Source of the DNA: Chondrosia reniformis
Lineage: Eukaryota > Porifera > Demospongiae > Chondrillida > Chondrillidae
Reading direction: 5' to 3'
Assembly (NCBI GenBank): GCA_947172415.1
Contig: OX359202.1
Location: 5,628,899 to 5,692,898, forward strand
DNA: 64,000 nucleotides
This document shows positions 9,718 through 24,700 of the stretch, piece by piece. Positions within the stretch are counted from its first letter, which is position 1. Each line of letters starts with the position of its first letter. The position numbers and the translations under genes are program-made. The notes under the pieces are model-generated. The model was given only the letters and a program-made list of their open reading frames with translations, ran no database searches and was not told the DNA's origin.

Positions 9718-12700
9718 TTATAAAATTGCAAATTGTTTGTAAAGAAGTTCTCTAACGCGATAGTAATCTTCAGAGATGGCTCCTTCAATACATATTCTTC
9801 CTCCTTCAGGCTGTATTAAGATGAGCAAATAGGTATTTGAAATATACATCTGTTGGTAGTAATACAGATAGTATATCCATACTATGAGAACAATATGTTG
9901 ATATATGATCTACAAAAAGGAATTTGAGCTTCAATTGTGAGCTCTTTGAACTGCTACATGTGTTCATAAGCACTTAATGGCCTACACTCTACACCTTGGT
10001 AATAAATAGAATTTTATTGACCATTCTGCAAATCAATGAATAATTTTACACAGCATTTTTCTTACATGTTCCATCTACTTTTAAGAATAAAGGCCTACAG
10101 GGAATTAAACCTAGTGAGAGCTTTGGATGAGGATACAAGAGTTTTCTCCTTCTCTTCTTCTTTACTGGGCCAGTAAAGTAGCAGTGGTATACAGATAAAC
10201 AACGCATACCCAGGTAAAACAGTGGGTATAGCGTGGGAGAGTTATTTTGAAAGAATGGTGTGTTAGCTTTAGTACTAGTTCAAGTCATTGCCAAAGGACT
10301 GCCCTTAAGTTTAGACACTCCTTCAAAAGGTACACTGATGTTAGAGAGTTGACCTAATAGTGACTATCACGCCATGTGCTATGTAAATATTTAGAAACTT
10401 ACACGAGTGATTGCTACCTTATGGTTGCATATAAGAGCACCTCCTGAAAACTCGGCCTAAATGGAATAAGTACAGAATGACATCATGTGAATAGGCAGAT
10501 GTACACCAAAAGAACTGTGGTTAACTTTCTATCTACATTAAGACTATTTCTTTCTCATGCTCTGTAGGTATTACAATGGAGCCAAGAATGAAAGAGAAAA
10601 GTCTATAGCAGAGTGATTGAATCAAATTAGGAAGTGCATGACAGCCATTAATATGAAGACTAACAGAGCATGGGATAGCTAACAGTAGTTTTCATATTTA
10701 AACTACAATTTTTATAAATGGGTATTCAAGCATAGGAGGCTAGGAATGTTTTGTAAATTTGCCTATCACATTTCATAATCCCATATCAAATAAAATTTAC
10801 TAGGAATCGAGGTAATGACAAAGGAGATAGTTCTTGTTATCAAATGTTAGATGAGGGGGCACACAAATCAAATCTGAATATGTGAAATACGTACTTATAT
10901 TCATGTAGGGAAACATTTGATAGCTTTGTGAAAACCTCTTCTGTTATTAAAATGACACAGATAGCTAGCGTAGGAACGTTTAATTTAAAGTTTTAATCCA
11001 CTATCTTGTATGTTGTATTTTGTTAAAGTTTGTCAAATAATCTGGGAATGACTTAGGTATAATCTTTCCTCTGATGTTTATGGTGGCTTAAGATGGAGAA
11101 TGAAGAAAGTTATTAAGCTACTGCAGCTCTGATTTGTGAGAAACTCATGTGAATCAATTTTAAATGCTGATCATTATTCATATACTGAGGCTACACAATA
11201 AACAGTAGCTGTGTAACGATTATCACAGAGTGAAACGGAATATAAACAAACCTTAAATGCTTCAAACACAACCTGTGTACATTAGCAAAAAGGAATTACA
11301 TCAAATAACACCCACGCTACCACTATACACAGGATGCTATATTTATTCTCTTGGTGATACATTACAGGCAGTGCAACTCATACTAGTGTCATCTAACTCT
11401 CCTATGCTTCATATTCTATTATTCAATGACAGGTCAATAGAAAGACACAAAATGAAGTAATACAATAATCTTATGCCTGAAATCTACACTAAGGATATCT
11501 CATTGATAGCCTCTTATAAAATATTACATCATAGGCTATTATAGACAGTTAACAATAAGAGGAAAGATGACCTGCTATGTGCATGTTAAGGTGACTACCG
11601 CAAGTTCATTCAAAGAGACATGCAAAAATGTTGGCATTCAAGTGGGGGCAATCGTACAGAATTTCAAAGCTCATACATAAGCCTTCCTCTATACTAGCTT
11701 CCTTTCTCTCCTTTGAACTACAACTTTTAAACAAATGGTTTTCAATATATTGTACTTGATTATTATCAACTGTAAGCTAATTGTGGCATTTCTTTATCAT
11801 TTTACAAAGAATTGACAAAACAGCAGTAACCACCAATCTATTCCTTAACAACTATTTACAGTTAATGCTACCATATTGGTATAAAAATAAACATTATAAA
11901 ATCATTTCAGTCATATGCGTTTACTACATTGGTAGTGAAATGGTTTGCCTATAATTCTGTTTATACATGATCTGTTCCATTTGCTTAAGCACAATTGTCT
12001 CCGTGGGAACAACATTTATGTTTACAACTCTGTGGGCATCAATATTAACACCATCACCAAGAGGACACTCCCTCACAAGTACTGTTGTCAAGAAATTGTA
12101 TCAATTTGCAATTAAGCAGATCACTTATTACTTACTATTACTATAGTACCATCATATTGTTTCTTTGGTATAACATTATAGTGAAGATGATTAATGGTTA
12201 CTTTCTCATATAATACGTGAATTGAAATTGAATAATGCAGCCGATGTACGTAAACAGAAAGAGACTATGTATGAGGGTATATTGTACATTTAGATCTACT
12301 AATGAGGCTGACAACTGTTTACTCACACTCATTCACATGTCTTATTTCAAACACTAGCTCCAAAGAGGTCATTAAAAAACAGAGGACAAGAGATAAAATG
12401 CAAGTTGGGTGATAATTGATCAAGAATTACAAACAAACGTCACATTGAGATACCATTTGTTATCATATTATTCAATGCATCTTGCCTACATTAGCCTATT
12501 AGGGTTAATTGGAGGAGGAGATTTCACAAGTCAGCTGCAATGGACTGTCTTGGGTGGCTGGTAAAATTAATTGTACAGCCTTTAGAAAGTGGCATCTAAT
12601 CAAAACTGCAACTGTTCACAAATGGAACAGTCACTCATTAACTAATGTGACAGTTCTACGTAAAGAAACAAACTTCCTTTACATTGCTATAGCAACATTG

Positions 12701-15700
12701 CATTGTTTGTTTTAGAGCAAATAGCAAAAGAAAAGGTTGTTTAAACAAAATAGATAAGGAGGCAAGGAAAACAAATTGAACAAATGTGTCACAAGCAAAC
12801 TGGAAAATCAACCAAGTATGTACAATAATGTATTCATGTCACATTTGATTCAATGCAACCTCAATATGCACAACAAAAAAAGGCGGCCATTTTTAGGTCA
12901 TTTTCAGGTTCAGGTACTTTGAAAACACACACAGCTAGTATGCCAGAATACAGAATTACTATACAGATATGTAGCTGTAGGTTATTAGTACTAAATATCT
13001 GAGCTATCACACTTAATGACTGACTTAGAGGCAAGTTAGATGTTAGGGATTTCTTCTAACTGTGTCAACTAATCTTTGAGATGGTTCATCTTTAGTCCTT
13101 TGAATGTCTAGTGTCTCAGTCGCTGAAGAAGACCCCCAGGTTGAAATGTCCAATTCCAAAAGTACAAACTGCATCTCTAGACCCTTAAAAGACTAAAGAT
13201 GAACCATCTCAAAGATAAGAGACAAGTATCAGACTTGTGAAAATTTGACAATTCAAAGGAGCCAAACCAATTTACCAAAAACGTATCAATACGTACTGTA
13301 TATCATGCACCTTACATGCAGTTTTATGCAGATATTCAAATAGATGGTATTAGTCACATCAAATATAACCCTTTTGATCAATACACAATATGAAGTGAAT
13401 GTGTTTTGTATATTCTGGAAGCAACATAGCAAAAAACCTAGTCAGTTCGTAGCTTGGTATATTAAATGGCTTTTATCAAAGACTCAATTTTCTTTCCCTT
13501 CTCAAAGCCATAGAATCCTTTTCCTTTCAAAAAGTCAGATACTTCAAAAGCCATACTGCTTTCCCCTAAAGTTAATCCCTTCTGGTAAACCCCTTGAAGA
13601 CTTATGAAAATTACAAGTACGGTGTAATTATAAGTCAACCAGAATCATCATTGTGTTCAGTGAGGAAGTTCTATACAGTAACTATTTGGGAATACAGAAT
13701 AATAAGCCATTAGGACAATGTATATAGGAGATAGGACTAAACAGCTGTCTATGGCTCAACCATCTTTTTGAGTGGTTAGGGGGAGACTCTGGTTCCCATC
13801 AAGTGAACTTCGGTTCCACTCCCAGAGACATGAGTGGGCAGGGGTAATATCCAGAGTTCAATGATAATGATATGGAGATTATGTGTTATAAATTTTGTAA
13901 ATTTCAAAGTTTATATAAATTTTGTATTCTAGTCCATTGTATGACTGTTACTGGTGCCCTAGAGTTGGCAGTGTGTCCATGTTGACCTGTCTAGCCTCTC
14001 ATACAGTGATCCATTAACAGTTTGTATTTGTTATTTTTGATGCACACTGTTTACCACAGAATCAGATTACATCAAGATGTACTTAGATCTTTTCAACAAA
14101 AACAATCAAAATTTCCAGTGAATTTGATGGCACGTTGTTGAGATGGTTGACCATCAACTAACCTCATAACCAGCTTTGTTGAGGATATGCTTAAAATCTG
14201 ACAATCGAGGTGGATTGATGAAGATGGTGGAATGTTCTGGAGTCTAAATAAGAACAAAAATACTAAGGTTAAGTCATTCCAAGAACAAGGTGACAATATT
14301 GAGAGGGTAGTCTAAAGATTGTCATATACTTGATAAAATCTTGATAACTAAACTGTATTATTCATACGTATATAAATCATAATATGTAAGTATAGGTACG
14401 TATGTCAAAGCTGAATAACTAAAGCATGTCTTCACAAAATGACAATTCCCTAAATGTATGTATATATTATACATACTATGTATCTATACATTGAATATGG
14501 ACAAAACATATCATAATAGTATTAGGCTCTCTAGGAGATTCTTCTTTCAGTTATATTTTAAGTTTAATCACAAACAAGGCATGCACAAAGTGTTTTAATC
14601 TCAACATTATAAAATCAAAATAGATGAATTTTCTTAAAATGGATCATAGAATCTGCCCACTTTTGTTGGTGGCAGAGCATCCAGTATTGGCAACGCCTCT
14701 TCCTTGTCTCCGCCCTCCCCCTTGTCAAGTGGCTCCTCGTAGTTGATTTGGCAGTCCACCCACGCCAGATCCATTTCTTTGGCGGGTGCAAAGGAGACGT
14801 GGCACATGAGAGAATCACGTAACTTGACCTTTGTGTGCAACAAAGGAACAACAGATTGAAAGATAAGTGGTTCCCATTCAAATTATAATAAATATGCCCT
14901 CAGATATTTGTGAATAGAAATCAAATTCATAAATCTGTTACAAGCCTAGCCACAAGCATGACCAGTATTTCACACTCCACATGACACAATAATACTGCAA
15001 CTATACCATGACCACTGACTTCACAGTGCATCAGATATCAAGCCAGGGTTTAAAATTTTACAACACTTAAACAAGACAATCTGGTGCCTTATGTAATTTC
15101 ATCCAAACATAACACACAACCTAGAAAGACAGGCAAACACATTGAGACGACTGACTAGTGGCCATGGTAATAGAAACCATCCTAGCATGTCTGCACTACA
15201 TACGTACATAAATAGACTAGAAATTGAGATTAATGACACAACTGGAGGGACGGGGTAGTCACTAGAGAGATGGAGGGTGTACTAGAGGGATGGAGTGTGT
15301 ACTAGAGGGATGGAGGGTGTACTAGAGGGATGGAGGGTGTACTAGAGGGATGGAGTGTGTACTAGAGGGATGTGGGTATACTAGAGGGATGGAGGGTGTA
15401 CTAGAGGGATGGAGGGTGTACTAGAGGGATGTGGGTGTACTAGAGGGATGGAGGGTGTACTAGAGGGATGGAATGTGTACTAGAGGGATGTGGGTGTACT
15501 AGAGGGATGGAGGGTGTACTAGAGGGATGGGGTGTGTACTAGAAGGAAGAGGTGTGTATTAAAAGGAGTGGAGAGGTACCTGTCTGACTCGTATGTCTGA
15601 TGTGATTTTAACACATTCTCCTAGTTTAGGAACAAACACTTTCTCCTCAGGGAGATCCAAAGTCTTCAGACAAAATTCTTTTAAATGGAGACTGGCCTCC

Positions 15701-18700
15701 TCTGTGCCATGAACCAGAATCTACAGGAGAGAATGGAGTGGTCCTTATTTCTACTCCAAATCTTAACAATCCTCCTGGCTATATCTTTTTGATGCAGAAA
15801 TGTGAAATTAATTCCAAGACCATGCAGTTTAAAATGGCAGCATACATACTATTTGTCTTGGTTTAACTACAGTTAGTATTCTCTTGATAGATTCTCCATC
15901 AGACCTCCCTTCATAGTCAACATAAGAGAAGGAACACCTATAGAGCGGGTGCAAGGAGTAAAACATTTTGAATCCACTCATTGAATTAGGTAATGTCTCT
16001 CTATTGGTTGAAACCTATTGTACTTGTTATACACCTGAATCCTATCTACAACCATCGAAATGTATCTATGACAACTGAATTCCAAGGGCACTGGGTTCAT
16101 CAGTCTGCGCTTTGATCTCATCAATATAATATTTTGATGAAGCTTAATCAATAATATAATTTATAGTGTGTCTTACTTGATGTCCACCAATTCCTTGGTA
16201 ACGATACATTTTGATGGCAGTTCCTGCTCCTCTGAGTACACAAACAGGGAACACATGGTACCATACATAATAGTTATACATAGGTTGCTTAGCAACTAGA
16301 GTTGTACCTTCTGGTTGAGGTTCGATTGGTTCTTCAAAAGGATCCTTTGAAAAGTACAGAATAATAGACATCAATGAGTATATCACTTATAGAAGGGCAA
16401 TTTTGACACTTTCTAGTCTTTCAGTAATTACATTCCAATTACAATGCAAAAGTGACCCCCTTAAGTATATAACCTTGTAAAGTGTCTACTTTAGCTCTCC
16501 CATAACACAAGACACAGACGATTGAGTCTATAAGATGGCAGAGTAGATATCTAATGCATCTCTGCATATATATAGGAGTGTATGTGAGACAGTTGCATGT
16601 GACAGCAACAAACAAGTGACAGCTGCATGTGACAGCAACAAACAAGTGACAGCTGCATGTGACAGCAACAAACAAGTGCAGCTGCTGTATGTGACAGCAA
16701 CAAACAAGTGACAGCTGCATGTGACAGCAACAAACAAGTGACAGCTGCATGTGACAGCAACAAACAAGTGACAGCTGCATGTGACAGCAACAAACAAGTG
16801 ACAGCTGCTGCATGTGACAGCAACAAACAAGTGACAGCTGCTGCATGTGACAGCAACAAACAAGTGACAGCTGCTGCATGTGACAACAACAAACAAGTGA
16901 CAGCTGCTGCATGTGACAGCAACAAACAAGTGACAGCTGCTGCATGTGACAACAACAAACAAGTGACAGCTGCTGCATGTGACAGCAACAAACAAGTGAC
17001 AGCTGCTGCATGTGACAGCAACAAACAAGTGACAGCTGGTGCATGTGACAGCAACAAACAAGTGACAGCTGCTGCATGTGACAACAACAAACAAGTGACA
17101 GCTGCTGCATGTGACAACAACAAACAAGTGACAACTGCTGTATTGAAATGTATATGGCAATAGCATGTTAATTGACCATATATCAAAGCACAACTGTTTC
17201 TTTAAGTAAAGCAGCATGGAAGCCTGTTTAGCAGCTAGACTTGTTAACAGATAAGTCAATCTGTGGCAATCATATCACACAATTACCATTAACCTGAACA
17301 CAAACTGAACAAGTACCCAATAACCAATAATTTGTCCCAAAGAAAGCAAACTACCTGTTTCTCTTCTTTTGGTTGATCAGTTGTGACATAGTCTTCGTAT
17401 CTAGGAAACAACAAATTGAAACACGCTATATAGGTGCACGTACGTATGTAGATACGTAATTTTAGATACATGTATACAGAGAACAGCTCAGTATCTAGCA
17501 CTGGCCAATTTAAGCACAGAGGAGATGGCACTTCAGCAATAAGGAAATATGTAAATACAAAGTCCTTTGCATATTCATTCATCTGTCATGCTTTTCTGTC
17601 TATTTGTTACACTTTCTGTAAAGTTTAAGGAGTATACACTATATGTTTACCCTGCCTACTCATGACATTGAGTTAGGTGGAACTGCAGCCCATTTTAAGG
17701 GAGACAAAGCATTCTCTTGCCACACAAATGATATACTACTTTTGTTGATAGTGAATGTACTGGTATACATTATCAGGGAGACTACTTAAACAAAACATGT
17801 GGATGGTTCATGTTTAATCTTTTGAGCATCTAAAGACAATTTAGTTACTGAAGAGATCCCGTCTGATTCTCAAGAAACAACTGCGTTTTTAGACACTTGA
17901 AAGACTAAACCATCTCAAAGATACGTAGGTTTGGCACAGTTAGAAGAAATCCCTATCATCTAACACATATGGAGGCAGTTTCTATATAAATACACACAGT
18001 ATATATAAACACTTTGCAGTACATGTAATATACGTATGTACACATATAATATACACACTCATGTATTCAGATATACTCATACATAACTCAGATATACAAA
18101 ATACTCAGATTGTCAATAAAGATCACATTCAAACTAAATGAGCTGAAAATTTGATATGGGAATATTAGTCTTTTTGGTAGGTTACAAATATGTACTTGTA
18201 CTGCTGCCTACATATAAGTACATTACAGATAATTGATATGCCATTTCGTTTATGTAGGTACAAACGTTAAGTAGGTGTATCATTTGATACTTAACCCTTT
18301 TAATACAGTTTAAAGACCATGGTAATAATATAAATGTTATGGGATGTCGTTGACTTAACGTGTAGGCAGTGTAAGAAGAGAAGGTTAATTACATAAGTAG
18401 ACATTCAACGAGTACACCTAAAAATGCAGCTGCAACTGTACATTAACCCGGCCTTCCCACGGTTTCTGTTACAAACATGCATACATAAACACCTACATCA
18501 TGTATTACCTTATCTGTTCACCATAGTCATCATATACAATCCTCTCTTCATTGCATGGATACATGAGATGGTAAATGGCTGCCGACTTGAAAAATTGATG
18601 TTTATTCTTTTTCTATTGATTAGAGAAGACCAATTTAATATTAACTTAGGCAACATCATGAGGTACGTAAAATTGAGTGAAGTATTAGGTTATTAGGAAT

Positions 18701-21700
18701 GTAGCAATGGAGCTCTACTCTACTGTTGGTTGTCAAAGGTAAGTCTATATGTACAGTTTTCTTTGACATTAAAGAGGTACCACCTTTGATTGGTTAGTTC
18801 CTAATAGACATTCTATCCACTGGATGGTGGGTGTGGCTTGGTGCTTATGGGGTGTGGCTTGGTGCTTATGGGTGTGGCTTGGTGCTTATGGGGTGTGGCT
18901 TAGTGCTTATGGGGTATGGCTTAGTGTTTATGGGTGTGGCTTAGTGCTTATGGGGTGTGGCTTAGTGCTTATGGGTGTGGTTTAGTGCCTCATCTATCCG
19001 GATGAAATCATGCTTGAATCCTTTCTTTGAATGAAACTGGTCAGTCTCCATTCCTTCATCCTCACTGTCAGAGGAGGACACTTCCTCTTGTCTGCAGAGG
19101 AAGGAGCTTTGATTTTGCAATCATTTACACTTACAAACATACACACATGAACTGCACATATATAATACATAACTGCACATACGTACATAATGTCAAATCT
19201 CAACTAACCAACTGAATCAACATAAACAATCAAGTATAGTGTTATAAAATATCAGTTGCTCCCACAAATGTACTCTGACATAGCCTAAAAATCTGTTCCT
19301 TAGACCTTGACTTATTAACACTTCGGAATCTAGAGGCCAATTGAGGAGCTTCCAGAATAACTTCCAGGGTCACTGATGAAGCCAGAAACAGCTGTCTGGC
19401 CCAGTGGAGCTTAAGAATAAAGAGAAGACTCTTACATCCTCATCCAAAGCTCTCACTAAGGTTAGATCCCTATAGGCCTTTTACTGTAGAATAGATGCAT
19501 TACGTAAGAAAATGCTTTAGATGATTTCTAAATTATGTTTAAGCAAGAATATTACATTAGGCACGGCAAGCCTTGTAGGTAAAAATTAACTAAACAACTG
19601 AAGAGTAACCAAAACAACGTACATGTACGTACATACATATTTAGGTAGGTGGAGTAACACATGAAAATGTATAGAGGTATGGTAAAAATGACTGTCAATA
19701 TTTCGACATCAATACACAGTACACTTTGTTCTGTACATTATGACTTAAGATTCGTTAAGACACACATTAATCAACTTCCAGCTACTGAAAAGGATTGTTT
19801 GTTTATCAGAAAATATTCTCAGATTCCTGTCTCCAAGAAATCAACAACCAGAACCAACCTGAATTGTGTCTATATACACTCTTTTATTTGTAATTAACAT
19901 CAATAGGTAGCAAAGATAACAAAAAGTTTATAGAATAGGGAGTAACACTTTGTTCTTGGCAAAGCAAGGCAGTTCAAGGAGCTACCTCCCACCTAAATTG
20001 TTACCTCATAATGCTCTTGAACAAACAACAAACAGAGCACAATTAAAAAAGCCATTGGCAAGAGGAAAACCCCACAATTAAACGCTATAGTAAAGTAGTA
20101 CATACATACATAATAGCAAGAGGAAAACCCAACAATTAAAGGCTATAGTAAAGTAGTACATACATAATAGTAAGAGGAAAACCCCACAATTAAAGGATAT
20201 AGTAAAGTAGTACATACATAATAGCAAGAGGAAAACCCCATAATTAAAGGCCATAGTAAAGCAATTATATTTTTTATTGCAAATATGTAAGACAGTACAG
20301 GAAAATAAAAGTTAAGGCCTCGAACACAAGCTAACACGAGTAACATGGGCTTGGAAAGGCAAGGGTCACAGATACACAATACGAGAATGACATACGTAAG
20401 TCATGATATAAGAAATGTGTGGATGTACTGAAATGAAACTTTAAAGGAACTAATCTTAGAATGCTATAGTTACTCATATTACAGCAGGCAAGGTAATAAT
20501 GGATACACAAGCTGGATCAACTGTGCAGGCTACACAACTCAACTCACAATCTCGCAACCTCCTTGTCTTCCTCTTTCTTCTGTAAAAACTCCTCTAATTC
20601 CTTCCCTGATAACAAAACTCTTCTCTTCATCTATCATAACATTTATAATTATATATGTTAAACATATACTGTTGTATCTGTGTGTATATACTGCATAAAC
20701 TATCCCTACTACTGTACATTATATAGATAAGTGTGCTGATCAGCTACAGAGAGTCATGTATCAGCAAAATGGCAAAGCTAGTCCAATTAAAGGCTAAGAT
20801 GACTAGTTAAAAGAGTAGCTTACATATCCTTACTGCAACTAAGTAACCCAAGTGGCAACTAATTAAAAATGTCATCAATTTGGATTATACAATGACCTCT
20901 CTACCATGGATAAGTGGAGGAGGAGGAGTAAAAATAGAGATTTGTATCCTCATCTAAAGCTCCATGGCTGGTGTGTATGTTCTAGTCATGTAGGAATAGG
21001 CAAGTGTTGTTTCTGATATTCCAGAGGAGCATTATATAGATAGAGGTACGTATATCTCTCCTAGTAAACCTCATTCCACATTTGTGTGTACACAGGTAGA
21101 ATTAGCAATACAGAACTAACAGATACCAGGCACCTTCAAAGATATATGTACATTTGGGTGGATTGGATATTTAAACATGAATTTAAAAACCAAGGCAATA
21201 TCTGAAAGATTTTAAAGTGTTCTGATATCTTCCTCAACACCACAAATCCTCTTGTAGCTGAGGTCACCTAGGATACCACTACGTCTAACCACAGACCACA
21301 CAGAGTGATAAACCACAAAGGGGTGATGACATCAGAATAAGGAGAGGCCAATTATCATACACTAGCCAGATATGGCAACACTCCAAGTTGCAGATTGTCT
21401 TCTTTAAAGAGATTCATTACTTCTAAACATAATAATGACTTTACAGGTACATCACCAACATACCTCCAGCTCCATGCTACTAGGTGGGCTATTCATGCAA
21501 GACCTGGCCAGTGTACCCAGAGAACTTTGAGATGTAAATATGACAGAGTTCTGAGTAGCACTGGACCACGAGGCAAAGAGTTCACGAGCAAAACCAGTTT
21601 CCAAATCGGGAAAACTGGCCAACACCACCTGAAGTGATGGACATGAAAAGTGTCCTGCAGATGTCGTGTGAAGAGGATACTAATAGTATTATAGAGATGT

Positions 21701-24700
21701 TCATTGCTGCATAGATTAGTATTAAGCTAATGAGCATAATCACAGCTAATGGAATAAAAGAACATTTTGTTCCAAAGAACTTGTTCAATTGATGCAATGG
21801 CTTAATAGTGACTTCCCAGATAGTAATACTTTACACATACTGCAGGCTATACCTTTGGACTGTTCAACTGGTTCACTTCAGAGAGGCTATGGCACAGCTT
21901 TATATGTCTACATGGACAGGAGGGGGATAGGGGAATTCCCTATAATTCAATAATAGGACTCTTAGAGCCAGTTATACAAGTGGCTAACTTGAATTGAAAA
22001 GGGTTTGTCCGGTTGTCTTCAAACATCTTCATCATATGTTCGCTCATCCATTCCACCTGACATACGTAATAAGTAGATTAGTAGATGGTACACAAACTGG
22101 TCCGGCATGTAACCATAACAATACACATATTGCTGGTGGGCACATAATTAGTAGAACATGATAAGATCATTACACAATAGTAGTTTTCAATTACATTTAC
22201 AAATTGATTTCAGTATAACATAAAAATGAATGTCCAAGTTCTAATTATTAGTCTCAGTGCCAGTCTGTAATTACTGGATCAGCTGACCTGAGCCTTGGCA
22301 AAGTCCATCACATTGCAGCTGACATTGTTGAGTAGAGCAATGGTGTATGCATGCAGTCCCTTATCAGCATTCCTCCATTGACTTTCCTACAAAGAAGAAA
22401 CAAGAAGGGCTTAACAATAAATAGATGGAATTTCCTTTTGAAAGAGATGCTACCTACAATACATCAAAAGAGGAAGAATTAAAGATGAAAACTGCTAAAA
22501 TGTTGAAGGAACTGAACTACGTACAATCTTCAGAGGATGTGTTTAACAATGCAGTCTCTTATTCCATAGGCCATTGTGTTTATTTGCATGAAGCCATACC
22601 ACATACCAGCAGCTGCGCCAGTTCCAGTACTCTACCAGCTGTGTCCACTGGTAACAGGACATTTCCATTGTTTCTCAAGGTGCTCTGAATGGTACCTGTA
22701 TACAGTATTAAATGAATAGAGTACCAAAGAGATACATATGTACGTACAAACATACAATATTGAGGGAATGTATTATAATATTAAAGTTTGTCATTTCTCT
22801 ATAAAATTTCATAATGTAAGAACTGATTGCAAAACTCTCCATTTACATAACCTACTTTCATTGTGGCTAGAGCTGGTAATAAATAACAATAACAATAACA
22901 TTATAGTACATCCATCATCATCCTTTTCCATAATAATAATAATAATAGTAATAAATTCAACAATAACAATCGTAGACATTTTCTAGGTTGCTTGTATAAT
23001 AATAATTACTATTATTATTATCATTATATTATTTATACCATCTTAGAACAATAACAATAATAAAAGTAATAATACCAACAATAATAACCGTATAATAAAG
23101 TATTAAGGGAATGCTATCCATTGTGCAATAATGTAGTTCATAACAGTTAATGCACTGACTGATCAATTTCTGGTCTCTCTCTTTCCTCCTTTCTTGAGCA
23201 GTTAGGGTATTTTGAGCATCAATGATCAGAAGATGAGGACGAGAGAGACTTTCAAACATTGCTCCATCCAAGTGCCTAAATTGAAATATGCAAGTACACA
23301 TACGTACTAGTAGAATGAGGATTTATACATGTACATATACCTATGTTTGTATATAAATGTATCCTAATTGTACATTTTCCTAACTTGGTAAATCAGTATG
23401 TTAAGGAGAACCTGGTAGTATACAGTATATATAATTAATAAGCATTTCCTACTGTACGTACTTATCATGATTTGGAAATGGTTCAAAGACAAGCTAATCC
23501 ATAAGGACTCAACCTATTACATGTAGCCGGGCTATTAAAAGGTAACAACGGCCCAACAGTCGCCAGGGACTAACATGAGGCTAAGTAAATATACGTACGT
23601 ACGACTAATCTAATGAACCATTCTCCTACATATTCACTTTATTGGTATTGCTATTACTTCACTGTCTTTGTAATTAGGTAAATTAGGTAATTGTTCATCA
23701 TTTAACTGAAGTCAGTCAATTGTAGCCAAAGAAGTTAATTAACTCCCCAAAGAAGTTAATTAACTCACTAAATCACATCCCTCTCATACAGATACTGTAA
23801 AGTAACAATACATACTGTAATGAATAACTCTCCTCATGTACTGTGTACATTAGCACATACGTAGGAAGGGCTCCAGTAAGACTTCACCAGTGGATTGCCT
23901 ATACTGTCTCATCAGTGAACTCTGGATTTACTCCATCCACTCACATCTCCTTCGGAGCACAATGCATTAATGGATGGAACCACTCAAGAGACATGAGTGC
24001 GTGGGGGTAGTAGAGTGCGTGGGGGTAGTAGAGTGGGCGGGGTAAAAATCCAGAGTCAAATGAAGATGATATCAAAGCTTTTTAAGATATAGGTGTACGA
24101 TCTTAAAGTCCCTTTTTTCAATGTGTTTTAGAAAGATGTCTTTACCTTATAAACACAATTACAGTATCTGTCCTTTCACAAACAAGCGATGCATGTGTAG
24201 GAACAAATAGCAATGATGGTCCAAGTGATTTATAACTGATAACCCTTCTCTTAGCAACAAATTGGTTACATTACTATGAGCACCAACAAGGAGAACAATA
24301 AAGATGGTAAGCCCAAGGATTACAATACATAAAGTATGTTTGTTTTCCATGTAATTTTCTCACTTTATAAGTGTTACATTGGCCTATTGTGATTGGAAAC
24401 ATAAATAGTAGATAAAGAATGTTCCACAATGCATTACAGAGGAGGGACACTGTAATCATCCTGTTTCATAAAATATACCCTACAATCACAGATTGTAGGA
24501 AATTCTCAAGAGGACAATGAAACTGATACTCACTAATTGGTTTTAAAGTATTTAGTTCATGGTATAGCTTTAAGAATAAGTGTGACTAATTGCACTAAAC
24601 AATCAGCATCCAGTGTCACCTTCAGATCATCACAATGCTATCAGGTGAAATCTTAATAATACACACTTTAGTTAATTGAGCCATTGTGAATAAATTGTTA

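Larger units (their letters stand above)
10457..14162. other. Long CPSF2 intron (3.7 kb)
   Basis: Between the 14243-14163 and 10456-10403 exons. Apart from a family B foldback repeat and a family C fragment I find no exon, tandem array or RNA gene here. Confidence 0.6.

Noticed and set aside
16439-17259. Several overlapping Cys/His- or Ala/Val-rich frames on both strands
   Set aside because: 30/33-bp array in a CPSF2 intron keeps all frames open; no start context, no splice support.
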